From Geomonas azotofigens (lineage in GTDB: Bacteria; Desulfobacterota; Desulfuromonadia; Geobacterales; Geobacteraceae), in assembly GCF_018919395.1 (NCBI RefSeq), contig NZ_JAHLME010000002.1, positions 62,001 to 126,000 of the forward strand: 64,000 nt of DNA. Direction: 5' to 3'. The notes beneath the pieces were generated by a model that searched no databases, was not told the origin of the DNA, and saw only the letters and a list, made by a program, of their open reading frames with translations. Position 1 is the first letter of the stretch. Every line of letters begins with the position of its first letter. Shown piece after piece: positions 25,823 through 34,695 of this stretch. A program made the translations under genes and the position numbers.

Positions 25823-27757
25823 ATGGCCAAAACCGTCAAGAAGTTCGAGACCGAGGTCCAGCAGCTTTTGGACCTGGTGATCCACTCCCTCTACTCCAAC
25901 AAGGAAATCTTCCTCCGGGAGCTCATCTCCAACGCGTCTGACGCCATTGACAAGATAAAGTTCGAGTCCCACTCCAACATGGAACTGCTGGAAGGAAACG
26001 CGGACTGGAAGATCAAGCTGCACGCGGACAAGGAAGCCGGCACCCTCACCATCACCGACAACGGCATCGGCATGAGCATGGACGAGGTCGCCGACAACAT
26101 AGGCACCATCGCCAAATCGGGCACCAAGAACTTCGTCGCCGCCTTGAAGGAACAGAACCTCGCCGACAACCCGGAGCTGATCGGCCAGTTCGGCGTCGGC
26201 TTCTACGCCTCGTTCATGGTCGCGGACAAGGTGGTCCTCACCACGCGCCGCGCCGGCGAGAAGCAGTACGGCTGCCGCTGGGAGTCCACCGGCGACGGCT
26301 CCTACTCCATCGAGGAGTGCGAGAAGGAGACCCGCGGCACCGAGATCGTGCTGCACATGAAAGACGACATGAAGGAGTTCCTGGACGAGTGGAAGATCCG
26401 CTCCATCGTCAAGAAGTACTCCGACTACGTGCAGTACCCGGTCGTGATGGACGTCACCCGCTCAGAGCCGGTGAAAGACGCCGAGGGTAACGTCATCGAG
26501 GGTGGCGGCACCATCGACAAGACCACCGAGGAGACCCTGAACTCGATGAAGGCGATCTGGACCCGCCCGAAGAGCGAGATCACCGAGGAGGAGTACGAGG
26601 AGTTCTACAAGCACATCTCCCACGACTACGACAAGCCGCTCTCTACCATCCACTACTCCGCGGAAGGTGTCAGCGAGTTCAAGGCCATCGTCTACATCCC
26701 GTCGCACAAGCCGTTCGACCTGTTCCTGCGCGACCATAAAAAGGGCGTGCACCTCTACGTGAAGCGGGTCTACATCACCGACAACTGCGAGGCGCTCCTG
26801 CCGGACTACCTGCGCTTCATCAAGGGGGTCGTCGACTCCGCCGACCTACCGCTCAACGTATCCCGCGAGATCCTGCAGGAGGACGTGCAGATCAAGCGCA
26901 TCCAGAAGTCGCTGGTGGGCAAGATTCTCTCCACCCTCTCCGACATGAAGGAGAAGAACATCGAGGACTACCTGAAGTTCTACGGCGAGTTCGGCCCGGT
27001 GCTCAAGGAAGGGATCCACTTCGACTACGCCAACAAGGAGAAGCTGCAGGACCTGCTCCTCTTCGAAAGCTCCAAGACCGAGAAAGGGAAATTCGTCTCG
27101 CTCAAGGAGTACGTCGAGCGCATGCCCGAAGGGCAGAAGGAGATCTACTTCATCACCGGCATGTCGCGCGAGTCGGTGGAGAACTCCCCGTACATGGAGG
27201 CCCTGCGCAAGAAGGACTACGAGGTCCTCTACATGACCGACCCGGTCGACGAGTGGGTGGTGCAGGCGGTGCACGAGTACCAGGAGAAGCACCTGAAGGC
27301 GATCGACAGGGGCGACCTCGAGCTCGACACCGAGGAGGAAAAGAAAGAGAAGGAGGCTAAGAAGGAGGAGGCCAAGAAGGAGTTCGGCGGCGTCATGGAG
27401 TACATCCAGGAGACCCTTAAGGACCGCGTCAAGGAGGTCCGCCTCTCCTCCCGCCTCACCGAGAGCGCCTGCTGCCTGGTGGCCGACGAGATGGGGCTCA
27501 ACGCCAACATGGAGAAGATCCTGAAGGCGATGAACCAGGAGGTCCCGGAAGGAAAGCGGATCCTCGAGTTGAACCCCGAGCACCAGATCATGCAGGTCAT
27601 GACCGCCATGTTCGAAAAGGACAAGAACAATCCCAAGCTCGCCGACTACAGCGAGCTCCTCTTCGACCAGGCCCTGCTGACCGAGGGATCTCCGATCAAG
27701 GACCCGCTGCGCTTCACCAAGCTGGTCAGCGAACTGATGGTGGCCAGCGGTAAGTAA
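25823..27757 (+). CDS. htpG: Hsp90-family chaperone HtpG
   Basis: A 644-residue ATP-dependent chaperone. The N-terminal GHKL ATPase has [28 protein letters not shown] and [17 protein letters not shown]. The middle domain has [17 protein letters not shown]-like sequence (here [17 protein letters not shown]) and [14 protein letters not shown] charged [15 protein letters not shown] linker precedes the dimerisation domain. I chose the ATG at 25823 ([11 protein letters not shown]) because AAAGGAG lies upstream and the homologous start is here; the open frame running upstream crosses the repeat. A TTGAAA/TATGTT pair with 17-base spacing near 25755 is a possible promoter. The family normally helps proteins under stress. 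Confidence 0.95.
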   Translation: MAKTVKKFETEVQQLLDLVIHSLYSNKEIFLRELISNASDAIDKIKFESHSNMELLEGNADWKIKLHADKEAGTLTITDNGIGMSMDEVADNIGTIAKSGTKNFVAALKEQNLADNPELIGQFGVGFYASFMVADKVVLTTRRAGEKQYGCRWESTGDGSYSIEECEKETRGTEIVLHMKDDMKEFLDEWKIRSIVKKYSDYVQYPVVMDVTRSEPVKDAEGNVIEGGGTIDKTTEETLNSMKAIWTRPKSEITEEEYEEFYKHISHDYDKPLSTIHYSAEGVSEFKAIVYIPSHKPFDLFLRDHKKGVHLYVKRVYITDNCEALLPDYLRFIKGVVDSADLPLNVSREILQEDVQIKRIQKSLVGKILSTLSDMKEKNIEDYLKFYGEFGPVLKEGIHFDYANKEKLQDLLLFESSKTEKGKFVSLKEYVERMPEGQKEIYFITGMSRESVENSPYMEALRKKDYEVLYMTDPVDEWVVQAVHEYQEKHLKAIDRGDLELDTEEEKKEKEAKKEEAKKEFGGVMEYIQETLKDRVKEVRLSSRLTESACCLVADEMGLNANMEKILKAMNQEVPEGKRILELNPEHQIMQVMTAMFEKDKNNPKLADYSELLFDQALLTEGSPIKDPLRFTKLVSELMVASGK

Positions 27758-27780
27758 CGCCGGATTTCAACGCTTCATGA

Positions 27781-27812
27781 GCCGGGAGAAGTCAAATTCT
27801 CCCGGCTTTTTT
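27781..27812 (+). terminator. Intrinsic terminator after htpG
   Basis: GCCGGGAGAA pairs with TTCTCCCGGC around a short AT-rich loop, followed by TTTTTT. Confidence 0.92.
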
Positions 27813-27967
27813 GTGTTTAGACTCACAAAATCAACACTTTTTGATCCGCTCATTAGTTTTTGCAATTTACAGCTTTAAAATTTTAATTTATATATTCCTA
27901 CAACGACATGGGAAGACCATGGCAGGAAATGTTCGTGCAATGCTTTGAATGCAAAAGGAGGAATCAG

Positions 27968-28453
27968 ATGAAAGGACTTTTCGCCCCAGTGGCGGCTTTA
28001 CTGCTCGTTTTGGTCTCTTCAAGCCTCGTCCTGGCCCAGGACCTCGATACCCGCTACGGTAAGATCTCCATCGTCGCTTTCGACCGTCAGGGCACCCCCA
28101 TTGAGGGCAACGGCGTGAAGGCCGACTACAAGAAGATCCAGTACCTCTTGAACGACAAGATCATCTCGGAAGAAGTCGACGAGACGGTCGGCAAACCGAT
28201 CCCCGAACTGGTCAGGGTGTTCCAGCAGGCCAAGTCGGACGCGGTGCTCGTGCTGGCGGACACCGGCGAGACCTCCGGGGTCGGCGCCATCCGCTTCATC
28301 GACGTGACCAGCGCCGGCGCGAAGCTCTCCAACGTCTTCGCCGACTGCAAGGGTGAGCCCCGCTATGCCCGCAAGGGGGACGTGATCCGCGTCCTCTTCA
28401 AGGAGGCCAAGCCGCTCAGGGTCGCCACCTACAGCAACGGCTACATCCGCTAG
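27968..28453 (+). CDS. Small secreted protein of unknown function
   Basis: A 161-residue protein with a clear signal peptide (KGLFAPVAALLLVLVSSSLV, cleavage after LAQ near residue 24). The mature part is a mixed alpha/beta chain with no motif I recognise: ISIVAFDRQGTP, an acidic middle, and a C-terminal RKGDVIRVLFKEAKP that looks like a beta sandwich edge. It contains a single Cys. AGGAGG lies 6 bases before the ATG at 27968. An AT-rich stretch (27840-27900) probably holds the promoter. It stands alone between two terminators. Confidence 0.75.
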   Translation: MKGLFAPVAALLLVLVSSSLVLAQDLDTRYGKISIVAFDRQGTPIEGNGVKADYKKIQYLLNDKIISEEVDETVGKPIPELVRVFQQAKSDAVLVLADTGETSGVGAIRFIDVTSAGAKLSNVFADCKGEPRYARKGDVIRVLFKEAKPLRVATYSNGYIR

Positions 28454-28475
28454 CCCCGGTCCTAACATAATTAAC

Positions 28476-28509
28476 AAAAAGGGGCGGCCCATACAGGGCC
28501 GCCCCTTTT
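28476..28509. terminator. Bidirectional intrinsic terminator
   Basis: GGGGCGGCCC and GGGCCGCCCC form a ten-pair hairpin around ATACA, with TTTT on the right and AAAAA on the left. It separates the convergent secreted-protein gene and hybrid-kinase gene. Confidence 0.9.
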
Positions 28510-28597
28510 GTAGTGCGTTTGAGCTCCTTGCCCCCTCCCCTTGCGGAAAGGGGGTTGGGGGTGGGGTAAGGTGCCACCGTTTCCGGATTTGCTGGCC

Positions 28598-30907
28598 TCA
28601 CCCGCTCCCCTCCCCTCCCAGCACCTCCGAGAGCTTCTTGCTCATCTCGGCCACCTTGTAAGGCTTCTGGATGAACCCGGAAAGTCCAGCTCCCGCAAGT
28701 TTTAGGCTCACCTCCTGCTCGTTGTAGCCGCTGGACATGATCACCTTGACGTCGGGCTTGAGCGCGCGCAGCGCCCGGAAGGTCTGCTCCCCGTCAAGGT
28801 TGGGCATGGTCAGGTCGAGCAGGACGCAGGCGATGTCGTCCATTCCCGCCTTGAACAGTTCCACGGCCTCGCGCCCGTCGCTGGCGAGCCGCACGTTGAA
28901 CCCCAGCGCCTTGAGCATGTCGCTCCCCAGCACCCGGATGCTTTCCTCGTCGTCCGCCAGCAGTACCGTGCCGCTGCCGCGCCAAAGCTGCTGCCGGGCA
29001 GGCGGCTCGGGTCGGTCGGCCTCCCCGGCAACGCAGGGTAGCAGGAGCCTGAAGGCGCTCCCCTTCCCCTTCTCACTATAGACCTTGATGGCCCCGTTGT
29101 GGGCGCGCACGATGCCGAGGACCGCGGCCATGCCCAGGCCGCGCCCGGTGAACTTGGTGGTGAAGAAGGGATCGAAGATCTTGGAGATCACCTCGCGGTC
29201 GATACCACACCCCGTGTCCGAAACCTCCAGCACCACGTAGCACCCCTCCGGGAGCCGGTCGTCGATCCACGATTCGGAGAGGTAGGCGCGATCGCACTCG
29301 GTGCGCCGGGTGCTGATCGAGATCACGCCCGTGCCGTCACCGATGGCCTCGGAGGCGTTGATGACGAGGTTGAGGATCACCTGGCGCAGTTGCGTGGCGT
29401 CGCCGCTGATGGCCGGCAGGTCGGGGGCGAAGTCGTAGCGCAGCAGGGCCTTCTTCGAGATGGAGACCTCGAGCATCGACGCCATTTCCCGCACCACCCG
29501 GGTCAGGTCCAGCTTCTCGATGACGAACTTACCCTTGCCGGAGTAGGCGAGCATCTGGCGCGCCAGGTCGGCCGCGCGGCTGGCAGCCTGCTCGATCTGG
29601 ACCAGGTTTTCACAGGCCGGAGAGTCGGGCGGAACGCGCAGCAACGCCAGGTCCGCGTTCCCCAGCACCACCATGAGGATGTTGTTGAAATCGTGGGCGA
29701 TGCCGCCGGCGAGGACACCCAGGCTCTCCAGCTTCTGTACGTGGAGCATCTGCCCCTCGATCAGGCGTTTCTCCTCCTCGAGCTGCTTTCGCTCGGTCAT
29801 GTCCACGGAAATAAACATCAGGTGGTGCGTCCCCTCGACTTCGAAGCGGGACAGGAACACCTCCACCTGGAGGCTACGGCCGAAGGAGGTACTGATGGCG
29901 ACCTCCTTGTTCCTGGTCTGACCGTCGGTCAGGACCAGTTCGCCCAGCTCGTAGATGCCGGTCTCCTTGAAGGAGGCGATACTGCGGAAATTCTGGCTCA
30001 GCAGCTTCTCGACGGTCCCCCCCACCATGTTGGCGATGGCCTGGTTGGCCTTGACGCAGGCGCCGCTCTCGCCGTCGTAGACGAGGATCCCGGTGGGTGA
30101 GGAATCCAGCAGCGATTCGAGCATCGCCAGAGCCCGGTCGCGTGCCTCTTCGACCGCTTTTCTCTCGGTGATGTTGTCGTACACCCCGAGGATGCCGACC
30201 ACGCTTCCGGTTTCGTCGCAGAGGGGGACCTTGGTGGTATCTACCCAGTAGCGCTCCCCGTTCGCCTGCAACTGCTGCTCGATGATGTGGCACTTGGCGC
30301 TGTTGCTGTCCATGACGCTGCGGTCGTCGCTGCGATAGGCGTCGCTCTCCTCCCGAAGCCAGGGAAGATCGTAATCGCTCTTGCCGCGGATCAGCTCGGG
30401 GCGCTCCAGACCGGCCGCCCGGGCGAAGACGACGTTGCACCCCTCGTAGACGCTGTTTCTATCCTTCCAGAAGACGAACTGCGGGATGGTATCGATGATC
30501 TGGGCCAACATGTTGCGCCCCTGGCGAAGTTCCTCCTCGACCCGCGCCCGCACCGTGAGTTCCTCTTTCAACTGCTCGTTGGCGCGGTGCAACGCCTCGG
30601 TTCTCGCGGCGACCCTGAGCTCGAGTTCCTCCTTGGCGCTGCGCAGTTCATCCTCGACCTGGCGGTGCCTCTTGTTCTTCTGCCGCACCATGCGGACCAC
30701 GACGACAGCGACCACGAGGAGCGTCAGCGTGACCGGAAGGCGCATCGACACGGGAAGCCAGCCGAGGAAAACATCGCACGGCATCAGGGCCGCGCCGTAG
30801 CAAACGATACTGTCGGGACCCGGTGCCGCCGGCCCGGCGGCACCGGGCCTGGCGCCTGCCGTGACGGGGACCGAGGGGGTCTGTGGCATGGTGTTTCGTT
30901 GTGGCAT
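28598..30907 (-). CDS. Membrane-anchored hybrid histidine kinase, PAS-PAS-HisKA-HATPase-REC
   Basis: A 769-residue kinase. After a Pro/Gly-rich start there is one membrane segment (about 50-73), a coiled coil, a PAS domain of the FWKD type (about 130-250, ending YDNITERK), a second PAS (about 255-380, ending VDMTERKQ), HisKA with [16 protein letters not shown], an ATPase domain with LVINASEAI, DTGCGIDREV and FTGRGLGMAAVLGIV, and a C-terminal receiver (VLLADDEESIRVL, phospho-Asp in VLLDLTMPNLDG, KPYKVAEM). I chose the ATG at 30907 because GGAG lies 6 bases upstream. No partner output gene is adjacent apart from the MshEN-REC protein behind it. Confidence 0.88.
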   Translation of the reverse strand: MPQRNTMPQTPSVPVTAGARPGAAGPAAPGPDSIVCYGAALMPCDVFLGWLPVSMRLPVTLTLLVVAVVVVRMVRQKNKRHRQVEDELRSAKEELELRVAARTEALHRANEQLKEELTVRARVEEELRQGRNMLAQIIDTIPQFVFWKDRNSVYEGCNVVFARAAGLERPELIRGKSDYDLPWLREESDAYRSDDRSVMDSNSAKCHIIEQQLQANGERYWVDTTKVPLCDETGSVVGILGVYDNITERKAVEEARDRALAMLESLLDSSPTGILVYDGESGACVKANQAIANMVGGTVEKLLSQNFRSIASFKETGIYELGELVLTDGQTRNKEVAISTSFGRSLQVEVFLSRFEVEGTHHLMFISVDMTERKQLEEEKRLIEGQMLHVQKLESLGVLAGGIAHDFNNILMVVLGNADLALLRVPPDSPACENLVQIEQAASRAADLARQMLAYSGKGKFVIEKLDLTRVVREMASMLEVSISKKALLRYDFAPDLPAISGDATQLRQVILNLVINASEAIGDGTGVISISTRRTECDRAYLSESWIDDRLPEGCYVVLEVSDTGCGIDREVISKIFDPFFTTKFTGRGLGMAAVLGIVRAHNGAIKVYSEKGKGSAFRLLLPCVAGEADRPEPPARQQLWRGSGTVLLADDEESIRVLGSDMLKALGFNVRLASDGREAVELFKAGMDDIACVLLDLTMPNLDGEQTFRALRALKPDVKVIMSSGYNEQEVSLKLAGAGLSGFIQKPYKVAEMSKKLSEVLGGEGSG

Positions 30908-31124
30908 TTGTTCTCCAGGTCGCCCGGAACAAGGTTCCGGAAGTTCCGGTGCGGAAGCGGGCAAGGCGTCTACGCGGCTTCCCGTCTCTATTCGGCGCGA
31001 GACGGCAAATTCATTAGCGGAAAGAGCAACTCTCCAGGGGGGCGGGATTCGGGGGAGGAGAAGCCGGCCGCTCCCGCGGTGGGAGCGTCCGGAGATCAGG
31101 TCGGCACGAGGGAACGAGGGGTGT

Positions 31125-32003
31125 TCAGGCGGTCTTGCCGTAAAGCGCGTCGCGGCTGGCGAAGGCCCGCTTCACCCGGGTGAGCAGGCCGATCTCCTTG
31201 ACCGGCTTGAGCACGAAGTCGAAGAATCCCTTCTCCAGGGCCTCCTTCTCTTCGTCGGGGGTGGCGGCGGCGGTCATGAGGATCACGGGCATGTAACGGA
31301 ACTCGGGGATGTTCTTGATGGCGAACAGGAACTCGTACCCGCCGAGCTTGGGCATGACCTTGTCGGTGATCACCAGTTTGGGCTTCAGGGTGAAGATTTT
31401 GCTGAAGGCGTCCATGCCGTCGATGGCGGTCTCCACGGCGTACCCCTGTCGGGTCAGAATCTTGGCGACCATCTCGCGGGAGAGCTGGTCGTCCTCGACC
31501 AGGAGGATCGACTTGCTGGCGGGCCCGGCGATGGTCTGCCCCAGGTAGTGCCGCGCGATGGCCCGGTTGATCTCGAGCCGCGTGGAGACGTAGAGGACCA
31601 GCTTCAGGTTGTGCTGGGCCGCGATGGCGGCGAAGAGCTGGTCGGTGGTCGGGTCGGCGACGGCAAGCCCCAGGCGCCCGTCATCGAGCTTGAGCGGGAA
31701 GATGCTGTGCTTGACCGCCATCTCCAGCGGGATCAGCTTGAGCACGTTGGGGGGATAGTTGTACTTGGCGAAATCGACGATTTTCCTGACGCGGTACTGG
31801 ATCGCCAGCGCCTCGGCAAGTTCCTCCGGGGTAACCAGGCCGATCACCTCCAGCAGCTCGCCCAGGCGGATGTTCTTGCTCTTGGCGTGGGCGATGAGAC
31901 GATCCACGGAGGACCTGGTCAGCAAGCCCCGCTCGACGAAGATCTCGCCGAGCGGTTTGCGGGTTGGTTGCGGTGCGGTCATCGGTTTGATATCTGCGGT
32001 CAT
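31125..32003 (-). CDS. MshEN (GspE N-terminal) domain fused to a response-regulator receiver
   Basis: A 292-residue protein. Residues about 15-165 form an MshEN/T2SSE N-terminal module (PLGEIFVERGLLTRSSVDRL, RLGELLEVIGLVTPEELAEA, LKLIPLEMAVKHSIFPLKLD, LGLAVADPTTDQLF), the domain that binds c-di-GMP in some type II secretion ATPases. Residues about 170-290 are a receiver (ILLVEDDQLSREM, LVITDKVMPKLGG, KPVKEIG). No ATPase is present, so it is a signalling protein, perhaps joining phosphorylation to c-di-GMP. I chose the ATG at 32003 because AGGAG lies 8 bases upstream. A 217-base gap separates it from the hybrid kinase. Confidence 0.82.
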   Translation of the reverse strand: MTADIKPMTAPQPTRKPLGEIFVERGLLTRSSVDRLIAHAKSKNIRLGELLEVIGLVTPEELAEALAIQYRVRKIVDFAKYNYPPNVLKLIPLEMAVKHSIFPLKLDDGRLGLAVADPTTDQLFAAIAAQHNLKLVLYVSTRLEINRAIARHYLGQTIAGPASKSILLVEDDQLSREMVAKILTRQGYAVETAIDGMDAFSKIFTLKPKLVITDKVMPKLGGYEFLFAIKNIPEFRYMPVILMTAAATPDEEKEALEKGFFDFVLKPVKEIGLLTRVKRAFASRDALYGKTA

Positions 32004-32199
32004 GCGAAGCTTCTCCTGCGCGCGGTGTTGCCACCGTGCCGGGCTGCTGCTTTTTGTTTCGAAAAACGGGAACTGGTACGGCCGCCGCGGGGCCACAGCC
32101 GGTCCGGAACCGGCGCGGCACGCGCGCGCGAATTTCAATAATGAAAGCGGAACCGGTGGAATGTCAATGACATTATCGGCAGGATCGGCGAAAAGATGA

Positions 32200-32847
32200 T
32201 CAAGAAATGATGATCTCGTCGGAAAGCTCGTTGCGGTCGTCTTTCCCACGCGGAAAATGCCGCTCGAGTTCGCTGCCGCAGGCCGCGATCACCTCGCAGA
32301 CCGCCTGCGCGCCGCGCCCGGCCCGCAACCCCTGCGCCAGTCGCTCGGCCAGGCTCTTCCAGTACCCCGGTGCGATCTTCTCGTTGATGCCGCGGTCGCC
32401 GACGATCCAGACCTTGCGCTCAAGAAGCGAGATGAAGATGAGGATACCGGTTTCCCCGCGGGTCCGATACAGTCCCTGCTGGTAGAACGCCACCAGCGCC
32501 CTTTCGCTCACCGCCTCGGCCAGCCGTCTGGGCCCGACGAAAGAGAGCTTGAAGCGCGGGAAGCGCCGCAGAAAGAGGAGCACCGGGAAATAGAGCAGGA
32601 ACACCACGGGGATGTAGGTCCAGATGGTGACATGGTGGGTAAGCACGGCGATCACCACGCAGACGAAGCCGGACAGAAGTAGCGCTCCCAGCGCCTCCGC
32701 CTCGCGGTAGCGGTCGCTCTCGGAAACCACCATGGTGGCGATCTCGCCGCTGGAGAGGGCCTCCGCGCGGGCCACCGCCTGCCTGATGGCCTCCTTGTCG
32801 GCCTGGCTGAAGAAGTCGTGAGCTAACGATTTGTGCGAAAGGTCCAT
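32200..32847 (-). CDS. TPM-domain membrane protein
   Basis: A 215-residue protein with a TPM (TLP18.3/Psb32/MOLO-1) domain split by membrane helices. AVARAEALSSGEIATMVV is the first conserved block. A hydrophobic stretch at about 55-90 spans the membrane. VAFYQQGLYRTRGETGILIFISLLERKVWIVGD-like sequence (ETGILIFISLLERKVWIVGD) completes the domain. It starts one base inside the stop of the larger TPM gene (TAATG). With that gene and lemA it forms a LemA/TPM cluster found in many Gram-negative bacteria; the molecular role is not established. Confidence 0.82.
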   Translation of the reverse strand: MDLSHKSLAHDFFSQADKEAIRQAVARAEALSSGEIATMVVSESDRYREAEALGALLLSGFVCVVIAVLTHHVTIWTYIPVVFLLYFPVLLFLRRFPRFKLSFVGPRRLAEAVSERALVAFYQQGLYRTRGETGILIFISLLERKVWIVGDRGINEKIAPGYWKSLAERLAQGLRAGRGAQAVCEVIAACGSELERHFPRGKDDRNELSDEIIIS

Positions 32848-33707
32848 TACCAGTCTCCCGAGGCGCCGCCACCGCCGAAGTCGCCACCACCGCCCGAGAA
32901 TCCTCCTCCACCGCCGCCGCCAAAGCCGCCTCCTCCGAAGCCCCCGAAAAAGGGGGGGCCGCCCATGAACCCGCCGCGTCCTCCGGAGGAAAAGAGGAAC
33001 GCGATGAAGAGACCGGCCAGGAAGCCGACCACCGCCAGCACTCCCAAGAGGAGCATGGACATCCCGGAAAAGGAGATGAAGGCGGCGATGGGGAGGCCGA
33101 CGGCACCGGCGACCCCGCCCAGGAAGCGCGATATTCCACCCAGGAAGACCGAGGCGACCAGGACGAAGAGGAGCAGGGTCAGTATCGGGGGAGCCCCCCT
33201 CTTGCCGTGGCGCAGGTCGGTCGACTGGGCCTGGTACTCGCCGCGCACCGTCGCCATGATGGCGTCCACGCCTCGTGAAATCCCCTGGTCGAAGTCCCCG
33301 CGCTTGAAGGCGGGGGTGATCTCGTTGCGGATGATGCGTCCCGACATGAGGTCGGTCAGTTTCCCTTCCAGGCCACGCCCCACTTCGATGCGGATCTTGC
33401 GGTCGTTTTTGACCACCAGGAGCAGCGCGCCGTTGTCCTTGCCCTTTTGCCCCAGTTGCCACTTCTCCACCACCTTGATGGCGTACTGCTCCAGCACCTC
33501 CCCCTCCAGGCTCGGGATGGTGAGGATCGCGACCTGGGTGGAATCGCTCTGCTCGAAGGCGGTAAGTTCGGATTCCAACTGCTGCGCCATTTGCGGCGAG
33601 AGCATCGAGGCGTAGTCGTTCACGTGGCTGCGCAGGGGGGGGACCTCGGCCGCGGCGCAGACTTGGACGGACAGAATCAATACCAGGATGAAAAACAGCT
33701 TTTTCAT
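32847..33707 (-). CDS. Secreted TPM-domain protein with a Gly-rich tail (YgcG type)
   Basis: A 286-residue protein. It has a signal peptide (LFFILVLILSVQVCAAAE), a TPM domain (about 25-170: VNDYASMLSPQMAQQLESEL, VAILTIPSLEGE, LGQKGKDNGALLLVV, RKIRIEVGRGLEG), two hydrophobic segments (about 180-245), and a tail of Gly and Phe repeats that ends in the SGG/FGGGGASGDW pattern typical of YgcG. I chose the ATG at 33707 (MKKLFF). It overlaps the next TPM gene by one base and follows lemA behind a hexamer repeat. Confidence 0.88.
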   Translation of the reverse strand: MKKLFFILVLILSVQVCAAAEVPPLRSHVNDYASMLSPQMAQQLESELTAFEQSDSTQVAILTIPSLEGEVLEQYAIKVVEKWQLGQKGKDNGALLLVVKNDRKIRIEVGRGLEGKLTDLMSGRIIRNEITPAFKRGDFDQGISRGVDAIMATVRGEYQAQSTDLRHGKRGAPPILTLLLFVLVASVFLGGISRFLGGVAGAVGLPIAAFISFSGMSMLLLGVLAVVGFLAGLFIAFLFSSGGRGGFMGGPPFFGGFGGGGFGGGGGGGFSGGGGDFGGGGASGDW

Positions 33708-33724
33708 GACCGCCCTCAAAGGCA

Positions 33725-33854
33725 GGTTGAGGTTAAGGTTGAGGTTGAGAAACCGTGGCCAAGACTTCTCAGCCGGCAGTCAGCATTTGCAGCTACTCAA
33801 CCTCAACCTCGCAGAACCTTTTGCAGTTACTTAACCTCAACCTCAACCTTGACC
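33725..33854. repeat. GGTTGA hexamer repeat in inverted order between lemA and the TPM gene
   Basis: GGTTGA-type units repeat at 33725-33749 and their complements (CTCAACCTCAACC, TTAACCTCAACC) at 33796-33810 and 33831-33854. The mRNA could form a long hairpin inside the lemA-TPM operon. Confidence 0.8.
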
Positions 33855-33860
33855 TGTCCC

Positions 33861-34445
33861 TTAGAACTTGATCTTGGGCGCCACCTTGGCACCCTCTTCC
33901 GCCTTGAACGGCTCCTTGCGCTGCAGGTGCAGCATCATGGAGTTGGTGAGCGAGTTGGGGAAGGTCCTGATGGTGGTGTTGAAGTCCTGCACCGCCTGGT
34001 TGTAGCGCACGCGCGCCACGTTGATCCGGTTCTCAGTCCCCTCCAGCTGGTTCTGCAGGTCCATGAAGTTCTGGTTCGCCTTCAGGTCCGGGTAGCGTTC
34101 CACCACGACCATGAGGCGGGACAGGGCGCCGCTCAACTGGGACTGGGCCTGCTGGAAGTTCTGCATGGTCTTGGGATCGTTGATGGCGTCCTTGGAAACC
34201 TGCATGGAGCCGACCTTGGCGCGGGCCTCGGTGACGGCCTTCAGGGTGTCGGCCTCATGCTTTGCGTACCCCTTGACGACTTCGACCAGGTTCGGCACCA
34301 GGTCGGCGCGGCGCTGGTAGGAAGCCTCGACGTCGCCCCAGGCGGCGAAAACGGCCTCTTCCTTGGCCTGCATGGTGTTGTAGCCGCAACCGGACAGTGC
34401 GGCGAGGGTGAACAGAGACAGTAACAATAACGACAAGCGTTTCAT
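33861..34445 (-). CDS. lemA: LemA family lipoprotein
   Basis: A 194-residue LemA protein. The N-terminus has a lipoprotein signal ([14 protein letters not shown], lipid Cys near residue 20). The conserved blocks [59 protein letters not shown] and RFNV-like [14 protein letters not shown] form the helical core. I chose the ATG at 34445, with AAGGAGGAT upstream. It leads the lemA-TPM-TPM cluster. Confidence 0.92.
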   Translation of the reverse strand: MKRLSLLLLSLFTLAALSGCGYNTMQAKEEAVFAAWGDVEASYQRRADLVPNLVEVVKGYAKHEADTLKAVTEARAKVGSMQVSKDAINDPKTMQNFQQAQSQLSGALSRLMVVVERYPDLKANQNFMDLQNQLEGTENRINVARVRYNQAVQDFNTTIRTFPNSLTNSMMLHLQRKEPFKAEEGAKVAPKIKF

Positions 34446-34571
34446 GATCTCATCCTCCTTGAGTGGCATGTGCAAAATAATAATCATCACTTGGGCAATT
34501 GTCACCCATTAAAGGATAAAAAGAAGGAAAAGCTGGCAGAGAGGCTGGGGAAGAACAAGCTGCGAGCGAAA

Positions 34572-34676
34572 GAAACAGTCGCAACCAAGGATACAATGAG
34601 GACATGACCTGAACACGTCCATAACGCCTCGGCCGACGCCTGGCACGGGTCTTCAGTGATCTGGACGCGACTGTTT
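34572..34676. repeat. 11-bp inverted repeat around an 84-bp centre
   Basis: GAAACAGTCGC (34572-34582) faces GCGACTGTTTC (34667-34677). The gap between lemA and the glycosidase (34446-34695) has no other feature. It could close a small RNA or be a decayed mobile unit. Confidence 0.35.
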
Positions 34677-34695
34677 CGGCATCACCTGTTCGCCT

